A DNA stretch of 64,000 nucleotides, from assembly GCA_016704145.1 (NCBI GenBank), contig JADJAS010000002.1, positions 124,001 to 188,000 of the forward strand, read 5' to 3'. Below are positions 30,817 through 41,781 of the stretch, one piece after another. A program made the translations under genes and the position numbers. Position 1 is the first letter of the stretch, and each line of letters starts with the position of its first letter. This DNA comes from Rhodocyclaceae bacterium (GTDB taxonomy: Bacteria > Pseudomonadota > Gammaproteobacteria > Burkholderiales > Rhodocyclaceae). The notes under the pieces were generated by a model. The model worked only from the letters and a program-made list of their open reading frames with translations, had not been told where the DNA came from and did not search any database.

Positions 30817-31932
30817 ATGGAATCGCTTGACGTTTTGCTGGCCGACCGCCCGCACCTGTTTTCCCCCGCCACGGTGAAAGTCAGTCGTGGCGACACGCTG
30901 CGCATGGCCGAACTGATCGCCGCCGTCGAGCGCGTCGCCGCGCTGCCGGAGTACCAGGCTCGGGTGCTCGCCTGGGCGCCGGAGATCGCCCGTCACGCGC
31001 CGGCCAATCGCGGCGTCTTCTTCGGTTACGACTTCCACCTGACGCCCGAAGGCCCGAAGCTGATCGAGATCAACACCAACGCCGGCGGTGGGCTGTTGGC
31101 TGCCGTCCAGGTGCCCGGCAACGCCCTGGAAGCCGAATACGTCGCGATGTTTCGCTCCGAGTGCGCAAGTAAATTGCGCGCGATGGCCATCGTCGATGAA
31201 GCGCCGGCGTCGCAGTTTCTGTATCCCGAGTTCCTGATGTTCCAGGCGTTGTTCGCGCGGCACGGCATCGCGGCGGCGATCTGCGCGCCCGACGAGCTGG
31301 CCTGCCGCGACGGCCGGTTGTGGCATGGCGAGACCCGGCTAGACCTTGTCTACAACCGCTTGACCGATTTCGCGCTGGCGGCGCCCGCCAATGCCGCCTT
31401 GCGCCAGGCCTACCTGGACAATGCCGTCGTGCTGACGCCGCATCCGCGCGGACATGCCTTGTATGCCGACAAGCGCAACCTGACTTTGCTGTCCGATGAC
31501 GCCTTGCTGGCTTCGTGGGGCGTCGATGCGGCGACGCGGGCAGTGCTTGCCGCCGTGGTACCGAGGACGGAACTCGTGACGTCGAGCGATGCCGAAGGTT
31601 GGTGGAGCCGGCGCAAGGAGTTGTTTTTCAAACCGGCGACCGGCTATGGCTCCAAGGCGGCCTATCGTGGTGACAAGATGACCCGGCGGGTATTCGACGA
31701 AGTTCTGGCGGCGGATTACGTGGCGCAAGCGCTGGTGCCGCCGTCCACGCTTGAACTCGAATTGCCGGACGATGGCGATGCCGGCGACGATCGGCATGTC
31801 GAGCTCAAGGTCGACGTGCGTTGTTATGCCCATGCCGGCAGGGTTCAATTGATCGCGGCGCGTCTGTGGCAGGGCCAGACTACCAATTTCCGCACCCCGG
31901 GCGGGGGATTCGCAAAAGTGAGAATCGAATGA
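30817..31932 (+). CDS. Conserved protein, ATP-grasp-like
   Basis: 371 residues from the ATG at 30817; the open frame upstream has no start that looks better. Features are FGYDFHLTPEGPKLIEINTN with NAGGG (a glutathionylspermidine/ATP-grasp-like carboxylate site), YNRLTDF, LFFKPATGYGSKAAYRGDK (nucleotide-loop-like) and ELKVDVRCYAH near the end. The EINTN and FKPxxGYGS patterns suggest ATP-dependent carboxylate-amine ligase folds. Its stop overlaps the mobB start, so it is the first gene of the molybdenum-cofactor operon. Product not known. Confidence 0.6.
   Translation: MESLDVLLADRPHLFSPATVKVSRGDTLRMAELIAAVERVAALPEYQARVLAWAPEIARHAPANRGVFFGYDFHLTPEGPKLIEINTNAGGGLLAAVQVPGNALEAEYVAMFRSECASKLRAMAIVDEAPASQFLYPEFLMFQALFARHGIAAAICAPDELACRDGRLWHGETRLDLVYNRLTDFALAAPANAALRQAYLDNAVVLTPHPRGHALYADKRNLTLLSDDALLASWGVDAATRAVLAAVVPRTELVTSSDAEGWWSRRKELFFKPATGYGSKAAYRGDKMTRRVFDEVLAADYVAQALVPPSTLELELPDDGDAGDDRHVELKVDVRCYAHAGRVQLIAARLWQGQTTNFRTPGGGFAKVRIE
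30877..30900 (+). repeat. Dispersed 24-bp repeat, copy 5
   Basis: AAAGTCAG, TCGT, GGCGACACGCTG, inside the ATP-grasp-like gene; read in frame as KVSRGDTL. Confidence 0.65.
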
Positions 31933-32432
31933 GGATGTTCGGGTTCGCCGGCTATTCCGGCGCCGGCAAGACGACGCTGATCGAGCAGCTGATTCCGCGC
32001 TTCGTCACGCGCGGGCTCAAGGTGTCGATGATCAAGCACACGCACCACAACTTCGACCTCGACAAGTCAGGCAAGGACTCGTTTCGCCACCGCGAGGCGG
32101 GCGCGACGGAAGTGATGCTGGTCTGCGACCGGCGCTGGGTGCTGATGCACGAACTGCGCGGACAGCCCGAACCGACCTTCGAGCAGCAAATCGCCAATCT
32201 GTCGCCCTGCGACCTGCTGCTCGTCGAAGGCTACAAGGAAACGCCCATTCCGAAGCTGGAAGTGCATCGGCCGGCCAATGGCAAGCCGTTCATTTGGCCC
32301 GAGAATGCCAGCGTGCTGGCGGTGGCGACGCCGGCGGCGGCCGATCTGCCGCGCGATTGCCCGCTGCCGTGGCTGGACTTGAACGATCATGACGCCATTG
32401 CGGCGTTCATTCTGGAGAAAGTCGGATTGTGA
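31929..32432 (+). CDS. mobB: Molybdopterin-guanine dinucleotide biosynthesis adaptor MobB
   Basis: 167 residues beginning MRMFGFAGYSGAGKTTLIEQ, with a P-loop GYSGAGKTT, then KVSMIKHTHHNFDLDKSGKD and the conserved HREAGA. LLLVEGYKE follows. MobB binds GTP and helps MobA attach GMP to molybdopterin. ATG overlaps the previous stop (ATGA) and the stop overlaps moeA. Molybdenum hydroxylases of the xanthine dehydrogenase family usually use MCD or MPT-type cofactors, so this gene may serve other molybdoenzymes too. Confidence 0.9.
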   Translation: MRMFGFAGYSGAGKTTLIEQLIPRFVTRGLKVSMIKHTHHNFDLDKSGKDSFRHREAGATEVMLVCDRRWVLMHELRGQPEPTFEQQIANLSPCDLLLVEGYKETPIPKLEVHRPANGKPFIWPENASVLAVATPAAADLPRDCPLPWLDLNDHDAIAAFILEKVGL

Positions 32433-33637
32433 ACATGTTGAGTTTTGACGAGGCACAGGCCCGCCTGCTCGATGCCGCGCGGAAGGTCAAGGGCGTGGAC
32501 CGCGTGCCGCTGGCGGACGGCCTGGGCCGGGTGCTGGCCGAATCGATCAGGTCTTCGCTCGACGTGCCGCCGCTCGACAACAGCGGCATGGATGGCTATG
32601 CCGTGCGCTGCGCCGATGTGCCCGTCGCGGGCACCGCATTGCGCATGGCGCAGCGCATTCCCGCTGGCAGTGTCGGCCATGCGCTGGAGCCGGGCACGGC
32701 GGCGCGGATTTTCACCGGCGCGCCGGTGCCGGCCGGCGCCGATGCCGTGGTCATGCAGGAACTCTGTGAGCGAGGCGGCCACGGTGCCGAAGGCATGGTC
32801 ATCGTCAATCACGTGCCCGCGCGGGACGACAATATCCGCCGCGCCGGCGAGGACATCCGCAAGGATGCCGAGGTGCTGGCGGCGGGCACGATGCTGACCC
32901 CCGCCGCCATCGGCATGGCCGCCTCGGTCGGCGTGGCGCAGTTGCCGGTGCTGCGCCGGCTGTCGGTGGCCGTGCTGTCCACCGGCGACGAACTGGCGAC
33001 GCCCGGCGAGCCGTTGCCGCCGGGCGCTATCTACAACTCCAATCGCTACCAATTGACGGCATTGCTGAAGAGCATGGGCTGCGTCGTCGAGGACTTCGGC
33101 AACCTGCCCGACAGTCTCGATGCCACGCGCGCGGCGCTGCGCAAGGCCGGCGCGCTGCACGACCTGGTGATTACCTCGGGCGGTGTTTCGGTCGGCGAGG
33201 AGGATCACGTCAAGCCGGCGCTGGAAGCGGAAGGCGAACTGTCGCTGTGGAGCATCGCCGTCAAGCCGGGCAAGCCACTGGCCTTCGGCAGGGTCGGTCA
33301 GGCGGATTTCGTCGGCCTGCCCGGCAATCCCGTCTCGGCCTTCGTCACCTTCAGCCTGCTGGTGCGGCCGTTCATCCGCAAATGCCAGGGTGCGCGCGAG
33401 TTGCTGCCGCAAGGGCGGACGATGATTGCCGGTTTCGAGTGGGCGAAGCCCGGTAACCGCCGCGAGTTCCTGCGCGTGCGCATCGGCGCGGACGGCCGCC
33501 TGGAGCGTTATGCCAACCAAAGCTCGGGCGTGCTGACCTCGTGTGTGTGGGCCGACGGCCTGGCCGACATCGCCGCCGGGATGAAAGTCAGCCCCGGCGA
33601 CACGCTGCGTTACCTCGCTTTCGCGGAGATGCCATGA
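32429..33637 (+). CDS. moeA: Molybdopterin molybdenumtransferase MoeA
   Basis: 402 residues, normal for MoeA. LDNSGMDGYAVRCADV near the N-terminus, IFTGAPVPAGADAVVMQE, then STGDEL and NSNRYQLTALL, TSGGVSVGEEDHVK and GLPGNPVSAFVTF are the family signatures. It inserts molybdate into adenylylated molybdopterin. GTG start overlapping the mobB stop; an ATG two codons on (32435) is possible. Overlaps moaD (ATGA). Confidence 0.95.
   Translation: MNMLSFDEAQARLLDAARKVKGVDRVPLADGLGRVLAESIRSSLDVPPLDNSGMDGYAVRCADVPVAGTALRMAQRIPAGSVGHALEPGTAARIFTGAPVPAGADAVVMQELCERGGHGAEGMVIVNHVPARDDNIRRAGEDIRKDAEVLAAGTMLTPAAIGMAASVGVAQLPVLRRLSVAVLSTGDELATPGEPLPPGAIYNSNRYQLTALLKSMGCVVEDFGNLPDSLDATRAALRKAGALHDLVITSGGVSVGEEDHVKPALEAEGELSLWSIAVKPGKPLAFGRVGQADFVGLPGNPVSAFVTFSLLVRPFIRKCQGARELLPQGRTMIAGFEWAKPGNRREFLRVRIGADGRLERYANQSSGVLTSCVWADGLADIAAGMKVSPGDTLRYLAFAEMP
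33584..33607 (+). repeat. Dispersed 24-bp repeat, copy 6
   Basis: AAAGTCAG, CCCC, GGCGACACGCTG near the end of moeA; in frame KVSPGDTL. Confidence 0.65.
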
Positions 33638-33888
33638 TGGTGAAAGTGCTCTACTTTGCCGGCCTGCGCGAGGCACTCGCCACCTCGGGCGAGGAAATCC
33701 GGTTGCCGGCCGGCGTGGCCAGCGTCGCGGCGCTGCGCGACCACGTGGCGGCGCGCGGCGAACCGTGGGCGCAACTGGCGCGGACCAGGAATTTGCGTTG
33801 CGCGGTCAATCACGCCATGGCCGGGTTCGACGCGGCGGTGCGGGATGGCGACGAGGTGGCTTTCTTCCCGCCGGTGACGGGAGGCTGA
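33634..33888 (+). CDS. moaD: Molybdopterin synthase sulfur-carrier subunit MoaD
   Basis: 84 residues with the ubiquitin-like fold (VKVLYFAGLREALATSGEEI) and the obligate C-terminal Gly-Gly (FFPPVTGG), which is thiocarboxylated to donate sulfur. Two adjacent ATGs, 33634 (overlapping the moeA stop) and 33637. Followed by moaE after one base. Confidence 0.93.
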   Translation: MMVKVLYFAGLREALATSGEEIRLPAGVASVAALRDHVAARGEPWAQLARTRNLRCAVNHAMAGFDAAVRDGDEVAFFPPVTGG

Positions 33889-33889
33889 C

Positions 33890-34333
33890 ATGACGGTGTC
33901 CGTTCAGGAAGCCGATTTCGCTGTCGGCGCCGAGATCGAGGCGCTGGGCGCGGGAACAGACAACGCCGGTGCGGTCGCCAGCTTCGTGGGCATGGTCAGG
34001 GGCGGCGAGATTCTCGCCATGACGCTCGAACATTACCCCGGCATGACCGAGAAGGCCCTCGCGGAAATCGTCGCCGAGGCGCGGCGACGCTGGGCCTTGC
34101 TGGGGGTGCGCGTCATCCACCGGGTCGGCCGGCTGCTGCCGGGCGAGCGCATCGTCTTCGTCGCCGTCTCGTCGACCCACCGCCACAACGCCTTCGCCGC
34201 TTGCGAATTCATCATGGATTACCTGAAAACGCAGGCGCCATTCTGGAAGCGGGAAGACACCGCCTCGGGCGGCCGCTGGGTGGATGCCCGCGAGTCGGAC
34301 GACGCGGCGCTCGCCCGCTGGCGCGGCGCTTAG
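33890..34333 (+). CDS. moaE: Molybdopterin synthase catalytic subunit MoaE
   Basis: 147 residues. GAVASFVGMVRGGEILAMTLEHYPGMTEK, in shorter view FVGMVR and LEHYPGM, is typical, followed by VIHRVGRLLPGERIVFVAV, SSTHRHNAFAACEF and APFWKRE with the catalytic lysine. With MoaD it converts precursor Z (cPMP) to molybdopterin. Last gene of the operon from 30817. Confidence 0.95.
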   Translation: MTVSVQEADFAVGAEIEALGAGTDNAGAVASFVGMVRGGEILAMTLEHYPGMTEKALAEIVAEARRRWALLGVRVIHRVGRLLPGERIVFVAVSSTHRHNAFAACEFIMDYLKTQAPFWKREDTASGGRWVDARESDDAALARWRGA

Positions 34334-34361
34334 CCGGCCACGCCGCCGTCCCGCGGCCGAT

Positions 34362-34877
34362 TTATTTCTTCGCGCGCGGCGATGACTTCTTCGCCATCTC
34401 GTTGAGATTGTCGAAAGCGGCGCGCGAGGCCTTGCTCATCTGGTCGAAGGCGCTGTTGGCGTTGCTCATCGCCTGCTGCATGGTTTCCATGATGCTGGTG
34501 TTCTGCACCGGCAGCGCCTTGAAGAAAGACTGGAAGGCGTCGACCATGTCCTGGCTACCCGCGGCCAACTGCTCGGTCAGCAGACGCGAGAATTCCATGC
34601 GCGCGCTGTTGCCGATCTCGGCCACTTGTTGCGCGGCGGCGATCATTTTCTGGGTGGTGTCCTGCGCATAGCGGGCGCGCAGTTTCATGATCTCCTGTGG
34701 ATCGGCGGAGCCGGTTTGTGCTCGCGCCTGTTCCACGCTTTCCTGGAACAGCTCGCGCGCCAGCGCCGACTGCAGCGCCATGATGCGCTGCGAGTTCTCG
34801 ATGGAAAGCTGGGCGAGACGCATCGCCGCTTCCATGTTCTTGCGCTGGATTTCGCCGAATTCATGTTTGGTCGCCAT
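34362..34877 (-). CDS. Phasin-family protein
   Basis: 171 residues, all helical. The ATG at 34877 is chosen because AAGGAG lies 6 bases upstream; nearer in-frame ATGs (34883, 34895) touch or precede that site. It shows MRLAQLSIENSQRIMALQSA and SNANSAFDQMSKASRAAFDN, matching the phasin domain that coats polyhydroxyalkanoate granules. C-terminal lysine-rich tail (KKSSPRAKK). No phaC adjoins it. Confidence 0.87.
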   Translation of the reverse strand: MATKHEFGEIQRKNMEAAMRLAQLSIENSQRIMALQSALARELFQESVEQARAQTGSADPQEIMKLRARYAQDTTQKMIAAAQQVAEIGNSARMEFSRLLTEQLAAGSQDMVDAFQSFFKALPVQNTSIMETMQQAMSNANSAFDQMSKASRAAFDNLNEMAKKSSPRAKK

Positions 34878-34949
34878 GCTCATCTCCTTCTCCATTGAAT
34901 TTGAACAGCTTTATGTTATCAGGGCTGTCTTACGCTTCCCTGACCTGAA

Positions 34950-36518
34950 TCAATTGGCATCCAGGTCGGCGCGCAGTCCCATCGGACCGTCGCCGAAGAT
35001 CCTGGCGTCCATGAACTTTACTTGGTCGCGCATGATGGGCACGAAATCCATGTGCTCCAGGATGTCGCGCTGGAGGTCGATGCCCGGCGAGATTTCGATC
35101 AGTTCGAGACCGTCCGCGCCGAGCCTGAACACACAGCGCTCGGTGACGTAGAGTACGGTCTTGCCGGCCGCCGCGGCCACGGGGCCGCTGAAGGTGCGGT
35201 GCTCGACTTCCCGCACGAACTTGCGCGACTTGCCTTCGCGGACGATGCGCAGCGCGCCGTTATCGATGGCGAGATCGAGATGACCGGCCGTGAAGGTGCC
35301 GACGAACACCACCTTGCGCGCCGACTGCGAGATGTTGATGAAGCCGCCGGCGCCAGCCAGCCGCGGGCCGAATTTCGAGACGTTGAGATTGCCCTGCCGG
35401 TCGGCCTGGGCGAGACCGAGGAAGGCGATGTCCAACCCGCCGCCGTCGTAGAAATCGAACTGGCTGGGCTGGTCGATGACGGCCTGGGTATTGACGGCGG
35501 CGCCGAAGTTGAGGCCGCCGGCGGGAATGCCGCCGACCACGCCGGGTTCGGCGGTCAGGGTGAGCCGGTCGATGACGGCTTCCTCGGCGGCGACCGCCGC
35601 CACGCCTTCCGGCATGCCGATGCCAAGATTCACCACCGCGCCGGCGGTTAGCTCCAGGGCCGCGCGGCGGGCGATGATCTTGCGCTCGCTCATGGCCATC
35701 GGCGGCACCGCCGACATCGGCACCCGGATCTCGCCCGAGAATGCCGGGTTGTAGTGTTCGGCGAAGGTCTGGTCGTGGTACTCCGGCTTTTCGGCGACGA
35801 CCACGCAGTCGACCAGGATGCCGGGAATCTGCACCAGGCGCGGATGCAGGCTGTGGCGTTCGGCGATGCGCTCGACCTGGGCGATGACGATGCCGCCGGA
35901 ATTGTGCGCGGCCATGGCCAGCGCCTGTGCTTCCAGCGTCAGCGCCTCCTTCTCCATGGTGATGTTGCCGTCGAGGTCGGCGGTGGTGCCGCGGATCAGC
36001 GCCACGTGGATGGGGAAGCCCTTGTAGAAAAGATAGTCCTCGCCGTCGATGGGCATGAGCCGGACGATGTCGCCGGTGGTGCGCTCGTTGAGCCTGCCGC
36101 CACCGTGGCGCGGGTCGACGAAGGTGCCCAGGCCGATGCGGGTCAAGGTTCCCGGCTTGCCGGCGGCGATGTCGCGGAACATGTGGCTGATCACGCCTTG
36201 CGGCAGGTTCCAGGCCTCGATCCTGTTGTCGACGGCCAGCCGTTGCAGCGTCGGCACCAGCCCCCAATGGCCGCCGATGACGCGGGCGACCAGACCTTCA
36301 TGGCCGAGATGGTTGAGGCCGCGGGTCTTGCCGTCGCCCTGGCCGGCCGCGTAGACCAAAGTCAGCCGTCGCGGCGCGCCGGTTTCGAGGAAGCGCTGTT
36401 CCAGCGCCACGGCCAGGTTTTCGGCAAAGCCGATGCCGACGAAGCCCGTGGTGCCGACGGTGTCGCCATCCCTGATCCGCGCCACAGCCTCGCGGGCCGA
36501 CATGATCTTCGCACTCAT
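34950..36518 (-). CDS. Acyl-CoA:acetate/3-ketoacid CoA-transferase (YdiF-type, fused alpha-beta)
   Basis: 522 residues holding both halves of a type I CoA-transferase. The alpha half begins AREAVARIRDGDTVGTTGFV; the beta half contains LGIGMPEGVAAVAAEE and TAEPGVVGGIPAGGLNFG, where the glutamate is the expected covalent catalyst. YdiF-like enzymes act on short-chain acyl-CoAs. The ATG at 36518 is chosen by the family start; the minus frame is open far upstream only as a shadow of clpB. Divergent from clpB. Confidence 0.9.
   Translation of the reverse strand: MSAKIMSAREAVARIRDGDTVGTTGFVGIGFAENLAVALEQRFLETGAPRRLTLVYAAGQGDGKTRGLNHLGHEGLVARVIGGHWGLVPTLQRLAVDNRIEAWNLPQGVISHMFRDIAAGKPGTLTRIGLGTFVDPRHGGGRLNERTTGDIVRLMPIDGEDYLFYKGFPIHVALIRGTTADLDGNITMEKEALTLEAQALAMAAHNSGGIVIAQVERIAERHSLHPRLVQIPGILVDCVVVAEKPEYHDQTFAEHYNPAFSGEIRVPMSAVPPMAMSERKIIARRAALELTAGAVVNLGIGMPEGVAAVAAEEAVIDRLTLTAEPGVVGGIPAGGLNFGAAVNTQAVIDQPSQFDFYDGGGLDIAFLGLAQADRQGNLNVSKFGPRLAGAGGFINISQSARKVVFVGTFTAGHLDLAIDNGALRIVREGKSRKFVREVEHRTFSGPVAAAAGKTVLYVTERCVFRLGADGLELIEISPGIDLQRDILEHMDFVPIMRDQVKFMDARIFGDGPMGLRADLDAN
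36358..36381 (+). repeat. Dispersed 24-bp repeat, copy 7
   Basis: AAAGTCAG, CCGT, CGCGGCGCGCCG, antisense inside the CoA-transferase gene (APRRLTLVYA in that protein). Confidence 0.65.
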
Positions 36519-36534
36519 GGCGGCATTATGCGCG

Positions 36535-36562
36535 GTTGAAATAAGGCCGGGAATCCCCACAT
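36535..36562 (+). promoter_or_regulatory. Sigma-32 heat-shock promoter of clpB
   Basis: GTTGAAA (36535-36541), a 13-base spacer and CCCCACAT (36555-36562), close to the heat-shock consensus CTTGAAA-N(11-16)-CCCCATNT. It lies 38 bases before the clpB ATG. Confidence 0.8.
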
Positions 36563-36599
36563 GGCGATTAGTGAGATATGCGACCTTGAGGGGACGACC

Positions 36600-39194
<2,595 letters not shown>

Positions 39195-39203
39195 GTTCCG
39201 TCT

Positions 39204-39230
39204 GGATCGCCGCCTTCTGCGCGGCGATCC
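39204..39230 (+). terminator. Hairpin after clpB
   Basis: GGATCGCCGC, a 7-base loop, and GCGGCGATCC: a perfect 10-bp inverted repeat starting 9 bases after the clpB stop. No T-run follows, so termination may be Rho-assisted. The rest of the gap to 39459 holds only dispersed-repeat copy 9. Confidence 0.6.
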
Positions 39231-39328
39231 CATGCGAGGTGGGGCCGCGCCATTCCCGGCGCCGTGTCGCCGCCGCCCGGAGCGCACGCTGCTCTACCGG
39301 CTCGTGCAAGCGCATCTTGCCACCTGGC

Positions 39329-39352
39329 TGGCGCGCCGCCGCGGCTGACTTT
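39329..39352 (-). repeat. Dispersed 24-bp repeat, copy 9
   Basis: On the minus strand AAAGTCAG, CCGC, GGCGGCGCGCCA, in the gap after clpB. Confidence 0.7.
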
Positions 39353-39459
39353 CGCGCTTTCCACGACGTTTCGCGGGAGCTGTTGCCCTCGCGGTCGTCG
39401 ATGGGCTTGGATAGGGTCGAGTACGGTCCTTTTTCAGCATCAGGTTGTGATCGTCCGGG

Positions 39460-39753
39460 TCAATTATCGTATCCGGCCTCGCGCTGGTGGCGAACTGCCA
39501 GGATCAGGACCGCGTCGTGTTCCGGTTCGTAGCTGTACAGCGCGACATATCCCGTTCTGCCCCGCGAAATAATCAGTTCGCGAATGTTTTCATCGACTGG
39601 CCGTCCGACCAGCGGGTGACGCTTCAACATCGAAACAGCCTCTGAAATCAGATCGACGGTTTCGACCGCGGCCCCTGGATTGGAATCCAACAGGAAATCG
39701 GTCAGTCGATCGAGGTCGGCAAAGGCGCGGGCCGAGTAGCTCAGCCGCGCCAT
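39460..39753 (-). CDS. ParE/RelE-superfamily toxin
   Basis: 97 residues. LSYSARAFADLDRLTDFLLD opens the fold and LKRHPLVGRPVDENIRELII with YVALYSYEPEHDAVLILAVR and HQREAGY ends it, the pattern of ParE-type toxins (gyrase poisons) rather than YoeB. It overlaps the antitoxin gene by 13 bases. Both are in an island between two clpB-tail copies. Confidence 0.88.
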   Translation of the reverse strand: MARLSYSARAFADLDRLTDFLLDSNPGAAVETVDLISEAVSMLKRHPLVGRPVDENIRELIISRGRTGYVALYSYEPEHDAVLILAVRHQREAGYDN

Positions 39754-40025
39754 GTGCGCGCCTTGGGTTTGCTGGCGGGCTTGCCCGCAGCCTTGGCGCC
39801 CAGATATGCATGCACTGCGTCGGCCTCGAAACCCTTGCCGGTTTCGATCATTTCATGCCGGGCTACCTTGGCCTCGGCAAGCAAACGCGCGCGTCGCTCT
39901 GCGGCAAGGGCCGCCTGCTCGATGGCGGTAACCATGAAGGCATGAGTCGAAATGCCCAACTGCCCGGCGACATTGGCCGCGCGTTTTTTCAAATCATCGG
40001 GAAGCTTCAGGGATGTGGTGGTCAT
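39741..40025 (-). CDS. Ribbon-helix-helix antitoxin of the ParE-type toxin
   Basis: 94 residues. TTTSLKLPDDLKKRAANVAG and GISTHAFMVTAIEQAALAA form a CopG/ParD-like ribbon-helix-helix; the charged tail (ARLLAEAKVARHEMIETGKG) should bind the toxin. A perfect 8+2+8 palindrome at 40044-40061, 18 bases upstream, is the expected operator. Overlaps the toxin gene. Confidence 0.87.
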   Translation of the reverse strand: MTTTSLKLPDDLKKRAANVAGQLGISTHAFMVTAIEQAALAAERRARLLAEAKVARHEMIETGKGFEADAVHAYLGAKAAGKPASKPKARTWRG

Positions 40026-40043
40026 GGACGCCTCGCAAGTTCA

Positions 40044-40061
40044 GTGTTACCAAGGTAACAC
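40044..40061 (-). promoter_or_regulatory. Operator palindrome of the ParDE-type module
   Basis: GTGTTACC-AA-GGTAACAC, a perfect 8-bp inverted repeat directly upstream of the antitoxin start. Confidence 0.75.
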
Positions 40062-40085
40062 CCTTCAACAGGAAAAACAACGACC

Positions 40086-40152
40086 AGGCTTCGGAGCCAA
40101 GGCCAACATCCGCGTCGACGCGGCCAAGGGGCAGATCGTCTTCGCCGGCTGA
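40086..40152 (+). pseudogene. Orphan clpB 3'-end fragment
   Basis: In the + frame the 21 codons GFGAKANIRVDAAKGQIVFA plus a stop align with the last residues of ClpB. There is no gene in front of it, only the toxin-antitoxin promoter. It is either the original clpB tail displaced by an insertion or a short duplication. Confidence 0.7.
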
Positions 40153-40158
40153 GGCGGC

Positions 40159-40749
40159 TCAGCCCGCCTTGGGTGTGCCGAAGTCGCCCAGATAGTGGGC
40201 GGAGGGCCTCGGCGCCTTGTCGAGCCTGGTGCCGATTTCGTAGATGCGCCGGTAGCGCGTCTCGCGGATCTGCCAGCGGCCATCGACCTTGAGATAACGG
40301 TCCACATACAAGGCCGTGCCGATGGTCAGGAAGGGCCGCTCGAACTGCCAGACATGGTCGGCCAGGTACCAGATGCCGGTGGCTTCGGTCTCGCTGATCA
40401 TGCGGATCTCGGGCTGGTGGCCGTTGTGCTGGGTGATGCAGTGGTCATGGAAGTTCTCGCGGACGGCCGCCAGGTAGGCGGCCTTGCCTTCCAGCTTCCA
40501 CTCATAGGTGCCGCCGATGAAATGCACCGTTACGTCGTCGTGAAAATAGTCGGCCAGTTCGTCGAAATTGGCGGTGTCGACGCAACGGAAGTAGGCGTGC
40601 TTGACCAGCTTGATGGCCTCGATGTCCATCAGCATCTGGATGTCGCGGCGCAGTTCCTCGATGCCGCCGGCACTGACGTTCAGCGGCCGGCCGGGCGCGA
40701 TGCCCATGGCGGCAAGGGTCAGCGTCGGGGTCTTGTTCGGCACGTCCAT
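40159..40749 (-). CDS. SnoaL/NTF2-like fold protein
   Basis: 196 residues. The core is an NTF2-like cone: IEAIKLVKHAYFRCVDTANF, DELADYFHDDVTVHFIGG, then RYLKVDGRWQIRETRYRRIY. Family members include steroid and bile-acid isomerases/dehydratases, polyketide cyclases and dioxygenase small subunits. The His and Asp in YFHDD may be catalytic. It stands alone with its 3' end against the clpB fragment. No substrate can be named. Confidence 0.75.
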   Translation of the reverse strand: MDVPNKTPTLTLAAMGIAPGRPLNVSAGGIEELRRDIQMLMDIEAIKLVKHAYFRCVDTANFDELADYFHDDVTVHFIGGTYEWKLEGKAAYLAAVRENFHDHCITQHNGHQPEIRMISETEATGIWYLADHVWQFERPFLTIGTALYVDRYLKVDGRWQIRETRYRRIYEIGTRLDKAPRPSAHYLGDFGTPKAG

Positions 40750-40851
40750 GGGCGTTTTCCTTGCGGTGGTTCCGGGTTGGCGGTGCCGGCATCATAAGCG
40801 ATGGGCCGGCATAGAATGCCCGTCCAAACGGACGACGGCGGACCATTCGAC

Positions 40852-41691
40852 ATGCGCGCCACGATAGGGCTTGTTTCGCTGCTGACGCTGGCCGCCAGTG
40901 TTGTTTCGGCGTGGGCGGCGCCTGCGCTGCCGCCGCACCTCGACGCGGCGGGCCTCGCCGAGTACCGCGCCTATCAGGAAGCGCCCGAGCATCGCGCCTT
41001 CGCCATCGCGCCGGGCGGTGCTTGGGGCTGGAGCAGCGGCGAAGCGACCGCCGCGGCGGCCGAGGCGGCGGCGCTGGCCACCTGCCGCCGGCAGACCGCG
41101 CAGCGCTGCGTCACGCACGGCCTCGACGGCCGGACGGTATTCGACACCGCCGGCTGGCCGCGACTCTGGGGCCCGTATGCCGATGCCGCGACCGCCGCGC
41201 GCGCCGGAGTCGGTCGTGCGTCGGGCCGGCGACTGCCGGACCTCGCCTTCAAGGATGCCGAGGGCAGGTCACGCCGCTTGTCGTCGTTGCGGGGCAAGGT
41301 CGTGCTGCTGCATTTCTGGGGCGCCTGGTGTCCGCCCTGCCGGCAGGAAATGCCCGAATTGCAAAAACTCCACGCCGCGCTGGCCGGGCGGGCCGATGTC
41401 GCTTTCGTGCTGCTGCAAGCGCGCGAGAAGTTCGAGGTTTCCCGCCAGTGGGCGGCGCGCCAGGGCATCGCGCTGCCGCTGCATGACTCGGGATCGACCG
41501 GCGAGGACGACGACGGCTTTCGGCTCGCCGGCGGCCGCACGGTCAGGGACCGCGAGATCGCCGGCCGCTTTCCGACCACCTATGTGCTGGACAAGCGCGG
41601 CCTGATCGTCTTCGCCCATGTCGGGCCGGTGCACGACTGGCGGCAATACGAGCCCTTCCTGCGCGACGCTGCCGAACGATCCGGCCGATGA
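40852..41691 (+). CDS. Secreted thioredoxin-fold (TlpA-like) protein with N-terminal DUF4189-like domain
   Basis: 279 residues from the ATG at 40852. Signal peptide (MRATIGLVSLLTLAASVVSA). Residues about 30-120 resemble the DUF4189/Cys-containing domain (AIAPGGAWGWSSGEATAAAA). The C-terminal half is TlpA/ResA-like: LSSLRGKVVLLHFWGAWCPP then C, i.e. an active WCPPC site, with a cis-proline in FPTTYVLDKRG. It should reduce disulfides in the periplasm, perhaps for cytochrome c maturation of the adjacent multihaem proteins (inference). Confidence 0.82.
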   Translation: MRATIGLVSLLTLAASVVSAWAAPALPPHLDAAGLAEYRAYQEAPEHRAFAIAPGGAWGWSSGEATAAAAEAAALATCRRQTAQRCVTHGLDGRTVFDTAGWPRLWGPYADAATAARAGVGRASGRRLPDLAFKDAEGRSRRLSSLRGKVVLLHFWGAWCPPCRQEMPELQKLHAALAGRADVAFVLLQAREKFEVSRQWAARQGIALPLHDSGSTGEDDDGFRLAGGRTVRDREIAGRFPTTYVLDKRGLIVFAHVGPVHDWRQYEPFLRDAAERSGR

Positions 41692-41781
41692 AGCCGCGCG
41701 CCTATTGACCTTGCTCAATAGGGATTGATCAGTAACGCCTAATATTCTGGTGAAGAGCTTTTTCGCCAAGCGGGGGGTGCC

